A stretch of DNA of 64,000 nt from Kribbella qitaiheensis. Lineage in GTDB: Bacteria; Actinomycetota; Actinomycetes; Propionibacteriales; Kribbellaceae. The DNA is taken from NCBI RefSeq assembly GCF_014217565.1, contig NZ_CP043661.1, positions 434,001-498,000 on the forward strand, read 5' to 3'. Each line of letters opens with the position of its first letter. Within the stretch, counting starts at the first letter, position 1. The notes beneath the pieces were generated by a model. The model searched no databases. It was given only the letters and a program-made list of their open reading frames with translations, and had not been told where the DNA came from. Below are positions 51,875 to 60,042 of this stretch, piece by piece. Position numbers and translations under genes: made by a program.

Positions 51875-52705
51875 GTGAAGGCCGTGATGATGACCGGCGC
51901 CGGCAGTGGGATCGGCGCGGCAACCGCCTTACGTCTGGACCGGATGGGCCTGCGGGTCTTCGCGGGAGTCCATGACGCCGCCGACGGTGAGATCCTCGGC
52001 AGGCAGACATCGAGTTCCGTCAGCACGCACCAGGTTGATGTGACGGATCGTGCCTCGATCGAGGCCTTCGTCGCGACGGTGGACGCGGAGCTGGGGTCCG
52101 ATGGTCTGACCGCGGTGGTGAACATCGCCGGCGAGGGGATCGCGGGTCCGCTCGAGCTGCTCCCGATCGACAGCTTGCGGGAGCAGCTCGAGGTCAACGT
52201 GATCGGGCAGGTGTCGCTGACCCAGTTGGCCTTGCCACTGGTTCGGCGTACCGGCAGCGGCGGCCGGATCGTGTTCGTGGGCTCGATGGGCGGGCTCGTG
52301 TCGGTCCAGCTCGCCGGCGCGTATCACGCGTCGAAGTACGCGATCGAGGCGATCGGCGATGCCTGGCGGCAGGAGTTGGCGCCCGATGGGATCGCGGTGT
52401 CCATCGTCGAGCCGGGGCCGATCGCGACGCCGCTGTGGGCGAAGGCCGTGCAGACGCTCGACCGGCTTCCGGCCAACGAGCGCTACGCGGCCCGGATCGA
52501 CGCGTTCCGCGAGTCGCTGCGGAGCGCGTCCAAGAACGGCATCAGCCCGGACAAGGTCGCCGAGGTGATCGAACACGCGGTCACGGCTGATCGACCGCGC
52601 AGCCGCTATCCGGTCGGAGTGGCCGCCAGGGTGATCCCACCCTTGCGGCGGCTGATGCCGGACCACCTGTTCGACAAGGCAGCCCGTCGGGTCACCGCGC
52701 AATGA
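51875..52705 (+). CDS. Short-chain dehydrogenase/reductase (276 aa)
   Basis: Classical SDR: cofactor loop TGAGSGIGAATALRL (8-22), VVNIAGEGIAGPLEL (NNAG variant NIAG), catalytic Ser in VFVGSMGG and YHASK (Tyr-Lys pair) near residue 152. Resembles retinol or 17-beta-hydroxysteroid dehydrogenase-like members. GTG 51875 start. Thirty-five bases after the SRPBCC gene, and 24 bases before the next, so one operon is likely. Confidence 0.9.
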   Translation: MKAVMMTGAGSGIGAATALRLDRMGLRVFAGVHDAADGEILGRQTSSSVSTHQVDVTDRASIEAFVATVDAELGSDGLTAVVNIAGEGIAGPLELLPIDSLREQLEVNVIGQVSLTQLALPLVRRTGSGGRIVFVGSMGGLVSVQLAGAYHASKYAIEAIGDAWRQELAPDGIAVSIVEPGPIATPLWAKAVQTLDRLPANERYAARIDAFRESLRSASKNGISPDKVAEVIEHAVTADRPRSRYPVGVAARVIPPLRRLMPDHLFDKAARRVTAQ

Positions 52706-52729
52706 CGACATCGTGAGAAGGGGATTGTG

Positions 52730-53218
52730 ATGGGTGATTACGAGGCTTCGACCGTCGTCGACGTCGCGGCGAACATCCTGTTCGACTACTTGTCCGACAT
52801 CGAGCGGCTGCCGGAGTACCTGCCGCAGATGACGGAGGCGCGTCGGCTGGACGAACGCTCCGAGCAGGCGCAGGGGCTGGAGGCGCGCCGGCCGGGGGAG
52901 CCGGTGCGGGAGCGGGTCGAGGTCGCGGCGGTGATCGATCCTGATGATGCTCCCGAGCATGAGGTCAGGAGCGAGGCGATCTTCGAGATCGTCGAGGAGG
53001 GCCGGAAGCTGCGCTGGTCGGCGCCCGGACCGCACGAGTACCACGGTGAGCTTGACGTCGACTTCGTCGCGGACGGCAGTTCCAAGCTGACCGTTCGCCT
53101 GCACACCGACAACGCCGAAGGCCCTTCGATCGACGAGGCACTCCAGCGCACGGTGACCGGCATCAAGTCCACCGTGGAAGGATCCTCGGCTCAACCCCGC
53201 GAGACCCCTGGTGCCTGA
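52730..53218 (+). CDS. Second SRPBCC-family protein (162 aa)
   Basis: START-like domain (YEASTVVDVAANILFDYLSDIERLPEYLPQMTEARRL) with a helical C-terminus (ALQRTVTGIKSTVEG). ATG 52730 lies six bases after AAGGGG; a GTG immediately before it is less well placed. The last 8 bases overlap the mycothione reductase start, so the two are co-translated. A paralogue of the gene at 51378, on the other side of the SDR. Confidence 0.84.
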   Translation: MGDYEASTVVDVAANILFDYLSDIERLPEYLPQMTEARRLDERSEQAQGLEARRPGEPVRERVEVAAVIDPDDAPEHEVRSEAIFEIVEEGRKLRWSAPGPHEYHGELDVDFVADGSSKLTVRLHTDNAEGPSIDEALQRTVTGIKSTVEGSSAQPRETPGA

Positions 53219-54581
53219 TCCACGGCATCACGACCTGGTGATCATCGGTGCCGGCTCGGGCAACATGGTCGTCGATTCGTCCTTCGCCGATCTCGATGTC
53301 GCGATCGTGGCGGACGGGCCGTTCGGAGGCACCTGCCTGAACTTCGGCTGCATTCCGTCCAAGATGCTCGGTTACACCGCGGACGTGGCCCGGACGGTCG
53401 GCGGAGCCGCGCAGTACGGGGTTGAGGCGTCGCTGCGGGGAATGCGTTGGCGGCAGGTGCGTGATCGCGTGTTCAGCCGGCTCGATGCCGAGTCGGCTGA
53501 AGGCCGGGAGGGGCGCGAGAAGAGCGACTTCATCACCGTGTACGACGGTCATGCTCGGTTCACTGGACCGAAGCGGCTTCAGGTGGAGCAGGGCGAGACC
53601 TCTGTCGCGATCGAAGCAGAGCAGATCGTGCTGGCGACCGGAGCGCGACCGACGGTGCCGCCGCAGGTCGCGGACTCGGGCCTGCCGTTTGAGACCTCCG
53701 ACACGATCATGCGCATCGACCAGCCGCCGCGGCGACTCGCCGTACTGGGCGGTGGGTACATCGCGGTGGAGTTGGCGGAGGTGTTCGCCGCGGCGGGGAG
53801 CGAGATCGTCATCGTCGAACAGGCCGAGGAACTGCTCGGTACGCAGGACGAGAGTGTGTCGGAGGCTTTCACTGAGCTCGCCGGTCGCCGTTTCGAGCTG
53901 CAGTTGGGGCGGGAGCTGACGCGGCTGGAGGGCTCGGCTGGTGAGCTCCGGCTGGTGCTGGACGACGGCACAGTGGTTGAGGCCGACATGCTGCTGGTCG
54001 CGGTCGGCCGTACGCCGAACAGCGACGGGCTCGATCTGGCCAAGAGCGGTATCGAAACGTTCGACGATGGCCGGGTGGTGGTGGACGACTATCAGCGCAC
54101 GGAGGCGGACGGCGTCTTCGCGCTCGGCGACATCTGCTCGCCGTACCAGCTCAAGCATGTCGCGAATCGGGAGGCCGAGGTGGTGGCGCACAACTTGCGG
54201 CATCCCGACGAGCTGCGGGCGACAAGCCACGACGTCGTACCGGCCGCGGTCTTCAGCAATCCGCAGATCGCGTTCGTCGGAGCCACCGAACAGGACTGTC
54301 GCGATGCCGGCCGCGATTACGCGGTCGGCACCACGCGGTACGCCGACGTGGCCTACGGCTGGGCCCTGGAGGACACCGACGGCTTCTGCAAAATCCTCGC
54401 CGACCGCGACACCGGCCTCTTACTCGGCGCCCACCTGATGGGCTCCCAGGCGCTAACCCTGATCCAGCCCCTGGTGCTTGCGATGACCCTGGGGATAGAC
54501 GCAAAAACCCTTGCCCAGCAGCCGTATTGGATCCACCCCGCCCTCAGCGAGGTAATCAGCAACGCCCTCCGCGCCCTCTGA
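53211..54581 (+). CDS. mtr: Mycothione reductase (456 aa)
   Basis: Flavoprotein disulphide reductase that uses NADPH to reduce mycothione to mycothiol, the actinobacterial counterpart of glutathione reductase. FAD loop HDLVIIGAGSGNMV; redox-active cysteines in FGGTCLNFGCIPSKM; NADPH loop LAVLGGGYIAVELAEVF; second FAD motif ADGVFALGDICSP; C-terminal IHPALSEVISNALRAL with the catalytic His, in the form typical of Mtr rather than lipoamide or mercury reductases. GTG 53211 start. Confidence 0.92.
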   Translation: MPDPRHHDLVIIGAGSGNMVVDSSFADLDVAIVADGPFGGTCLNFGCIPSKMLGYTADVARTVGGAAQYGVEASLRGMRWRQVRDRVFSRLDAESAEGREGREKSDFITVYDGHARFTGPKRLQVEQGETSVAIEAEQIVLATGARPTVPPQVADSGLPFETSDTIMRIDQPPRRLAVLGGGYIAVELAEVFAAAGSEIVIVEQAEELLGTQDESVSEAFTELAGRRFELQLGRELTRLEGSAGELRLVLDDGTVVEADMLLVAVGRTPNSDGLDLAKSGIETFDDGRVVVDDYQRTEADGVFALGDICSPYQLKHVANREAEVVAHNLRHPDELRATSHDVVPAAVFSNPQIAFVGATEQDCRDAGRDYAVGTTRYADVAYGWALEDTDGFCKILADRDTGLLLGAHLMGSQALTLIQPLVLAMTLGIDAKTLAQQPYWIHPALSEVISNALRAL

Positions 54582-54798
54582 ACCGCCGCAGGACTCCCGG
54601 ACCAGTCTCCCCGGCGCCCGAGTAATTACGTCAGGCCGGCCGGCGGCCGTGGTCGACCGTCCGGCCGATCAACCACGCGCACCGACGCCCATCCGCCGGA
54701 GTGTAGAGCCGGATTCTCCACCCCGACGGCATCAAACGACTGCCTGACAACCGCTCGCTCACCTTCCAGAACCTCGATCCGGGATCTACTGTCAGGCG

Positions 54799-55182
54799 AT
54801 GAGCAAGCAGATCATCAGGACCGACCGCGCCCCCAGTTCGCCGTTGTACAGCCAGGGTGTGCGGGTCGGGTCGACCATCTACGTGTCAGGCACGGTCGGT
54901 ATCGATCCAGCGACCGGCCAAATGGCGGGTACGACGATCCAGGAGCAGACGCGGCAGGCGTTCCGCAACTGCGAGGCGATCGTCGAGGCCGGCGGCGGCA
55001 AGCTGGCGGACGTAGTACAGGTGACCGTGCTGCTCACGAATCCTGACGACTTCGCCGGGATGAACGAGGAGTACGCGAAGGTCTTCTCGACCGATCTCCC
55101 GGCCCGGGCGGTCGCCAAACTCGGAGTGGTACTGCCGAACGTCCTGATCTCGGTCATGCTGACAGCACAGCTCTCAGACTGA
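54799..55182 (+). CDS. RidA/YjgF-family enamine/imine deaminase (127 aa)
   Basis: Single-domain trimer-forming protein: PLYSQGVRVGSTIYVSGTVGIDPATGQM, EQTRQAFRNCEAIVEAGGGKLADVVQVTVLLTN and ARAVAKLGVVLPNVLISVMLTAQL, with the ligand-binding Arg near residue 104. Hydrolyses reactive enamine and imine intermediates of PLP enzymes. It overlaps the convergent acetyltransferase by 9 bases. The 217-base gap upstream holds nothing recognisable. Confidence 0.88.
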   Translation: MSKQIIRTDRAPSSPLYSQGVRVGSTIYVSGTVGIDPATGQMAGTTIQEQTRQAFRNCEAIVEAGGGKLADVVQVTVLLTNPDDFAGMNEEYAKVFSTDLPARAVAKLGVVLPNVLISVMLTAQLSD

Positions 55183-55974
55183 GGGCGTCGGGTCTGGGTG
55201 CTTGACGAGGATCGCGCGGGTGTAGAGGAGGCTGAATCCTCGGCGTTGGGCGTTTTGTTGTGACCTTGATGCGGGCTGGGTGGTGATGACTCCGACCTCG
55301 CAGCCGGCGGTTGCGGCGTCGGCGAGACGAGCCGACAGGAGCGCGGACTGGATGCCGTGGTGGCGGTGGGCGGGAGCTGTCGCCGCGCCGGCGAACTGGG
55401 CGATGCCTTCTGCTGTCCGTAGCCCGGCGCCGCCCGCGATGGCGCCGTTCCGCAGCGCGATGTAGCGAGCGATGTCTGCCGTGGCGGCATCGCGTTCGGC
55501 GGTCAGGTAGGTGTCGCGGGGAAATTCTTCGCGCCACGGAACGCCTTGGGTGTCAGGGACGGCGACAGCGTCGGCCATCAGGTTGAGCCAGATGTCGAAC
55601 TCGTCGTCGCCGCTGGGCCGGATCTCGACGCCGTCCGGGGTGACCGCGTCGTACTTGTCCTCGATCGCGATGCCGAGCACGTTCTCGAACGACTCCAGTC
55701 GATAGCCGCGCTCGGTGAGGGCGAGGGCGATGTCCGGGTCGGCGAGATGGGGAAGCTCTACCTGTACCGGTGCGCCGAGGGCGGCGTACGCGCGTTCGAT
55801 CTCGTCGAGTTCGGCCGCGGTCGGTACTCCACCGAAGCCGAGCCCGACGACCTTGTTGAACGGTGAGTCGTCATCGGCGAAACTCGCCAGTCCGCCGGCG
55901 ACGGGGATGACGAAGCCGCTGCCCGTACGGCGATGAGCCGCGCGCGCCGCGGTCTCGATGAGTACTTTCTCCAC
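55174..55974 (-). CDS. GNAT-family acetyltransferase (266 aa)
   Basis: The acetyl-CoA loop is in the second half: IAGGAGLRTAEGIAQFAGAATAPAHRHHGIQSALLSARLADA (Q/RxxGxG/A-type loop near residue 200) and GFSLLYTRAILVK at the end. The first 120 residues form an additional domain. Substrate unknown. Confidence 0.82.
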   Translation of the reverse strand: MEKVLIETAARAAHRRTGSGFVIPVAGGLASFADDDSPFNKVVGLGFGGVPTAAELDEIERAYAALGAPVQVELPHLADPDIALALTERGYRLESFENVLGIAIEDKYDAVTPDGVEIRPSGDDEFDIWLNLMADAVAVPDTQGVPWREEFPRDTYLTAERDAATADIARYIALRNGAIAGGAGLRTAEGIAQFAGAATAPAHRHHGIQSALLSARLADAATAGCEVGVITTQPASRSQQNAQRRGFSLLYTRAILVKHPDPTPSV

Positions 55975-56030
55975 CCGCTCGATTCGCTCGGCCAGGGCGA
56001 CATCGCAGAACAGGGGTGATTGGTCGTTGT

Positions 56031-56528
56031 TCAGAGCTGGTGAGGTTCACTTTCAGACTTCGGGCGTGCGGGGAGAGGTTGGTCCAGCCAGACGCGGTCC
56101 CGCAGGGGGACCCCGTCGATGATGATCGTTTCGGCGTAGCCGGTGTCGGGGGTGAACGCGTCGCGCTCGATGCGAAGCATGCGGAAGCCTTGCCGCTGAT
56201 AGAAGCGCAGATTGCCGGTGTCGGCCGCGGCGGTCGCGACCAGCAGCCGTACCGCGGCGCGTTGTTCGCAGTACCGGATGGCCGCGGCGACCAGCGCGCG
56301 GCCGATTCCCGTACCGCGGCGGCTTTCGACGATCGCCATGCTGTTGAGCTCGAACGCCTGCTCGCCGCTTGCGATCAACTGCAGCTGACCGACGAGTTCG
56401 CCGTCCTCCTCGGCGACGAGCACCTCACCGAGGTTCAGGTACTTGTCGATCTGCGAATCCGAGTCGTCAGCGAGCCGGAACAACGGTCGCAGCGGCTCGC
56501 GGTCACCGTCGTACGGGCCTATCACCAT
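56031..56528 (-). CDS. GNAT-family acetyltransferase (165 aa)
   Basis: Compact GNAT fold: LVAEEDGELVGQLQLIAS, NSMAIVESRRGTGIGRALVAAAIRYC (acetyl-CoA loop RRGTGIG near residue 75), FYQRQGFRMLRIERD. Possibly acts on amino groups of small molecules. It lies 56 bases downstream of the preceding gene's start and in the same direction. The gap 56529-56727 holds no convincing gene. Confidence 0.85.
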   Translation of the reverse strand: MVIGPYDGDREPLRPLFRLADDSDSQIDKYLNLGEVLVAEEDGELVGQLQLIASGEQAFELNSMAIVESRRGTGIGRALVAAAIRYCEQRAAVRLLVATAAADTGNLRFYQRQGFRMLRIERDAFTPDTGYAETIIIDGVPLRDRVWLDQPLPARPKSESEPHQL

Positions 56529-56727
56529 TCCACCACCGTCCCACGCAGGGCCCGCTCGGCGCGCGTCCTTATTGTGCTGGCGGACCAGAGCCGGGTTCGT
56601 CTGGCGGCTCCCGGCTGCTGAGGGCCACGTGCTGACACACGGCCCGGACGACGGGGCAGATGATGTTGTGAATCTGTTCCGTCAGGACGAAGCGGACTTC
56701 TGAGGGACGGCGCGCGGGGTGCGCGGG

Positions 56728-57315
56728 TCAGTCCCGGCGCAGGCCGGCGATGAGGATGTCGACCAGGCGGCGGGCGTCGTACCGGGGGTTGTTGCCCGCC
56801 CCCGCGCAGAGGCCGCCGACCCCGCGCATGAGTTCGTAGGCATCCAGGTCGGGGCGGATCTCGCCGGAGTCGGCGGCGGTCTCGAGCAGTTGGGTGCAGA
56901 CGGGCAGCAGCCGATCGAGGAAGTAGGTGTGCAGCGGGTCGAAGCAAGGGTCGTCGGACTGCAGTACGCCGGCGAGTCCGTGTTTGGTGACCAGGAAGTC
57001 GACGAACAGGCTGATCCATTGCTTCAGCGCGGCGTGCGGACTCGTGCTGCTCGCCAGGAGGGCTGGTCCGGCCTCGGCGAGGGCGTCGACCTGATGCCGG
57101 TAGACCGCCAGGATGAGATCCGCCCGGGTCGGGAAGTGCCGGTAGATCGTGGCCGTTCCGACTCCCGCCTGGGTTGCGATGTCGCGGATCGGCGCCTCCA
57201 CACCGGACTTGACGAAGACAGCGGCGGCCGCCGCCAGCAAGGTCTCCTCATTGCGCTGCGCGTCCGCCCGCTTGGGCCTGGCCACGGATGGTGCGCCCGC
57301 GTCGCTCACCCGCAT
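56728..57315 (-). CDS. TetR-family transcriptional repressor (195 aa)
   Basis: N-terminal TetR helix-turn-helix (ETLLAAAAAVFVKSGVEAPIRDIATQAGVGTATIYRHFPTRADLILAVY, about residues 24-72) and an alpha-helical ligand domain. Divergent from the alpha/beta hydrolase at 57448, its likely target, through the double palindrome at 57339-57387. Confidence 0.92.
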   Translation of the reverse strand: MRVSDAGAPSVARPKRADAQRNEETLLAAAAAVFVKSGVEAPIRDIATQAGVGTATIYRHFPTRADLILAVYRHQVDALAEAGPALLASSTSPHAALKQWISLFVDFLVTKHGLAGVLQSDDPCFDPLHTYFLDRLLPVCTQLLETAADSGEIRPDLDAYELMRGVGGLCAGAGNNPRYDARRLVDILIAGLRRD

Positions 57316-57338
57316 CGTCTCCTTCGCCTTGGCTTTAC

Positions 57339-57387
57339 TAAACGGGACACTGTCCCGTATGTTCGATTCGGGACAGTGTCCCGTTTA
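57339..57387. promoter_or_regulatory. Double TetR operator between divergent genes
   Basis: A 19-base inverted repeat (57339-57357 and 57369-57387) whose arms each contain CGGGACA-TGTCCCG. That gives two near-identical palindromes, CGGGACACTGTCCCG and CGGGACAGTGTCCCG, 27 bases apart, able to bind two dimers. It covers the promoter region of the hydrolase and of the tetR gene. Confidence 0.9.
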
Positions 57388-57447
57388 ACCCTATGGTCGC
57401 AGATCGAGAACCGGGCCTCCAACCGGCCCAGGTACAAGGAGCGAAAT

Positions 57448-58170
57448 ATGTCCACCTATCTGCTGGTGCACGGCGCCTGGCACAGCGGCCAAGCCTGGGA
57501 CCGCGTGGTCCCGGGATTGACGTCAGCGGGCCACCAGGTGCTGGCGCCGTCGCTGACCGGCCACGGTGACAAGGCGCATCTCCTCACTCGCGAGGTAGGA
57601 CTCGACACACACGTCGACGACATCGTCAGCCTGATTCTCGAGGACGACCTCACCGACGTGATCCTGGTCGGGCACAGCTACGCCGGCCTGGTCATCTCAG
57701 CCGTGGCCAACCAGCTCCCTGATCGAATCGCGGAGTTGGTCTACCTCGACGCGATGGTCCCGGAGGACGGCGAGACCGCGTGCGACGTGATGCCTGTGAC
57801 CAAGCTCCTGATCGACCTCGCCGCCAAGTCCGGCAGCGACTGGCGAATCCCGCCACCCGAACCACCGTCGTCCTCGGACCTGTTCGGGGTCACCGACCCA
57901 TCAGACATCGCCTGGCTACGCGCGATGCTGTCAGACGAGTCGGTCCGTTGCCTACAGCAACCAGTACGCCTGGACAATCCACTCGCGCACACAATCCCAC
58001 GAACCCACATCCACTGCGTAGTAGGCGTACCAGAGGGCTACGCCCGCCGCCCCGTCCCCGCCACCCAACCAAACGGCACCCCTGCGCAAGTCTGGGAACT
58101 CCCCACCGGCCACGACAGCATGATCACCATGCCAACCGAACTAACCAACCTCCTCCTCAAACTCAGCTAG
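57448..58170 (+). CDS. Alpha/beta-fold hydrolase, esterase-like (240 aa)
   Basis: STYLLVHGAWHSGQAWDRVVPGL with the oxyanion HG, nucleophile elbow GHSYAG (Ser near residue 78), Asp in a later strand and the catalytic His in LPTGHDSMIT near residue 223. It resembles salicylate esterase/hydroxynitrile lyase-like or PHA-type hydrolases. AAGGAG precedes ATG 57448. Under the divergent TetR repressor. Confidence 0.88.
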   Translation: MSTYLLVHGAWHSGQAWDRVVPGLTSAGHQVLAPSLTGHGDKAHLLTREVGLDTHVDDIVSLILEDDLTDVILVGHSYAGLVISAVANQLPDRIAELVYLDAMVPEDGETACDVMPVTKLLIDLAAKSGSDWRIPPPEPPSSSDLFGVTDPSDIAWLRAMLSDESVRCLQQPVRLDNPLAHTIPRTHIHCVVGVPEGYARRPVPATQPNGTPAQVWELPTGHDSMITMPTELTNLLLKLS

Positions 58171-58272
58171 CCCACCCCTCGAAGGCCGTCGATCTCATGC
58201 ATGGCCGGCCTCACCAACTCGCTCCAGTTCCAGCTAGCGCTAGCGCCGGCGTAGGAGGGGTGTGGGGACACG

Positions 58273-58306
58273 CCCATGGGACGACCCGGGTGGGTCGTCC
58301 CATGGG
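58273..58306. terminator. Perfect 15-bp hairpin between convergent genes
   Basis: CCCATGGGACGACCC (58273-58287) pairs with GGGTCGTCCCATGGG (58292-58306), 4-base loop. Lies between the hydrolase and secreted-protein genes, so it can serve both. Confidence 0.8.
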
Positions 58307-58314
58307 GTGGTGGG

Positions 58315-59871
58315 TCAGCAGTTGCCCATGCGGGCTACTCGGGTTCGCCAGGTGCCGTCTGTGCCGAAGTACTGCTGGGCGGAGATGGCGCAGTTGCCGT
58401 TGGAGGTGCCTGCGTCGATGGATGCCGATGAGTACTCGCCGTACAGCGCGGTGCTGTTGTCGCTGACCGAACCGATGAAGTACAGGAGGTCACTGGCGGA
58501 CAGCGTGGTGATGGGCTGACCGGCCTGCAGTTGGTTCACGGTCAGAGATACACCCTGGCCCGCGTCGGCGTCGGTGAAGACCCAGCTGAGGTAGACGATC
58601 GGGCCGGCCGGGGAGATCCCGACGGCGATGGACGGGTTGAAGTCGTCGGTGTTGTTGCCGTGGAACGCGTCGGCGGTGATTGCCGTGTTGTTGGCGATGT
58701 TCACAGCGCCGTACCGCACGGTCGGGAAGCCACCGAAGTCGCGCACATGGGTGAACCAGATCTTGCTGCCGTCGAAGTACGGCGTCGAGCGGATGTCACC
58801 GGCCGAGCTGTCGAGACTGATCGCGTTCGGCTGCCGGGCCGGCCGCGTCGGCGCGGTGAAGGGTGCGGAGATGTCGGCCTGCAGTGTCAGCGTTGCGCCG
58901 CTACCGCCAGAGTTGCTCAGCCGGTAGAGCCGGTACCCGAACCCGGGGAGCGAGCCCAGGAAGTACGTGGACGGGCTCGGCACCATCGGGTTGCCGGCGG
59001 TCGTGACCGGAGCGACCGCGGAGGCGGTGCTGAAGGCGTTGAAGCTGAGCGACGTGTTGTTGTACAGGATGGATTTGCGCAGCCCGAAGAGGGTGAAGGT
59101 GAGGCCGTTGTTGGTGTTGCGAGTGGAAACCAGCAGGGCGTTGGCGTCCTGACCGAGGGTCGGCAGGTCCATCTGCATGTTGGCCGGGAAGAGGCTGCCC
59201 CGCATGGTGATCCGGTAGACGTTCCAGATCCCGCAGGCATCAGAGGTACGGCTCGCCGCGGCGTACATGGCGGGAATGGCGTTGCCCGGCTGGATGATCA
59301 TCGTGATCAGGCTGAACCGTTTGTTGACCATGTCGTACTGCAGTCGCGGCTTGATCAGCTTGTCGCTGCTCCTGAGCAGCTGGTTGAGAGTGATGCCGCC
59401 GCCGCACTGCACGACCCCGGTCCGGTTGGTGACCTGGATGAACCGGTTGGCGAGTTCGACGATCTGGCTGGGGCTGGATGCCGCGGACGGGTCAGGCACC
59501 GTGCAGATGCTGCAGCCTTGGCTCCGGTTGATGCCGTCGAACTGGCTGGAGATGTGCGGCGCCAGGCTGGGTGCCAGCTTGCCAGTGCTGCCAGGTACGA
59601 CCTTGCTGGTGCTGCCAGGTACGAGCTTGCCGGCGGCCGCGGTCTGACGGGGTGCTTGAAGGTGCGCCGCCTTGGCCGCTGCCCGGAAGTCCGAGGCCTG
59701 CGGCGTGGCACTACCGCCGCCTGTGGGTTGTGCCGCTGCCGCCGAAGGGATGCTCGCGGCCGCGGTCACGTTGTTCGCCCCGACGAGGGTCGCGGCGGTC
59801 ATCACCCCGATGACCGCCAGGGCTACCGGGCGGGCAAGCCGTCTGCGACGACGGATGGAAGGAATCTGCAT
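58315..59871 (-). CDS. Secreted protein of unknown function (518 aa)
   Basis: A Sec-type signal peptide (basic MQIPSIRRRRRLARPVALAV, hydrophobic core, cleavage near AAA-S) is followed by a Ala/Pro-rich region with a short repeat (KLVPGSTSKVVPGSTGKLAP), then a beta-rich body with several cysteines (GCSICTVPDP, SDACGIW, final GNC). YFDGSKIWFTHVRDFGGFPT and IYLSWVFTDADAGQGVSL hint at a propeller-like fold. I do not recognise a family. It is divergent from the SARP regulator gene. Confidence 0.75.
   Translation of the reverse strand: MQIPSIRRRRRLARPVALAVIGVMTAATLVGANNVTAAASIPSAAAAQPTGGGSATPQASDFRAAAKAAHLQAPRQTAAAGKLVPGSTSKVVPGSTGKLAPSLAPHISSQFDGINRSQGCSICTVPDPSAASSPSQIVELANRFIQVTNRTGVVQCGGGITLNQLLRSSDKLIKPRLQYDMVNKRFSLITMIIQPGNAIPAMYAAASRTSDACGIWNVYRITMRGSLFPANMQMDLPTLGQDANALLVSTRNTNNGLTFTLFGLRKSILYNNTSLSFNAFSTASAVAPVTTAGNPMVPSPSTYFLGSLPGFGYRLYRLSNSGGSGATLTLQADISAPFTAPTRPARQPNAISLDSSAGDIRSTPYFDGSKIWFTHVRDFGGFPTVRYGAVNIANNTAITADAFHGNNTDDFNPSIAVGISPAGPIVYLSWVFTDADAGQGVSLTVNQLQAGQPITTLSASDLLYFIGSVSDNSTALYGEYSSASIDAGTSNGNCAISAQQYFGTDGTWRTRVARMGNC
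59579..59626. repeat. Two 24-base tandem repeats inside the secreted-protein gene
   Basis: Units at 59579-59602 and 59603-59626 differ by a few bases and encode the 8-residue repeat GSTSKVVP/GSTGKLAP in the linker after the signal peptide. Confidence 0.6.
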
Positions 59872-60042
59872 TGCGGTGCCTCTCTCACTGAGCGACGGCC
59901 CCCTGCCGTCGTTGTCTCAGGCTGGCGAGCAAGGCTGGAACAGCTCTGAAGCGGCGCTGAAACGTCGGCCGGACGTGGTTCGAAAGTCCCTGCGTCCAAG
60001 GGCTGCTGTCCGATACCCTGAACTTCGGGGGAGGGGGCGGCG

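Noticed and set aside
54582..54798. Possible RNA gene in the gap before ridA
   Set aside because: No tRNA-like cloverleaf, long stem or other recognisable structure was found.
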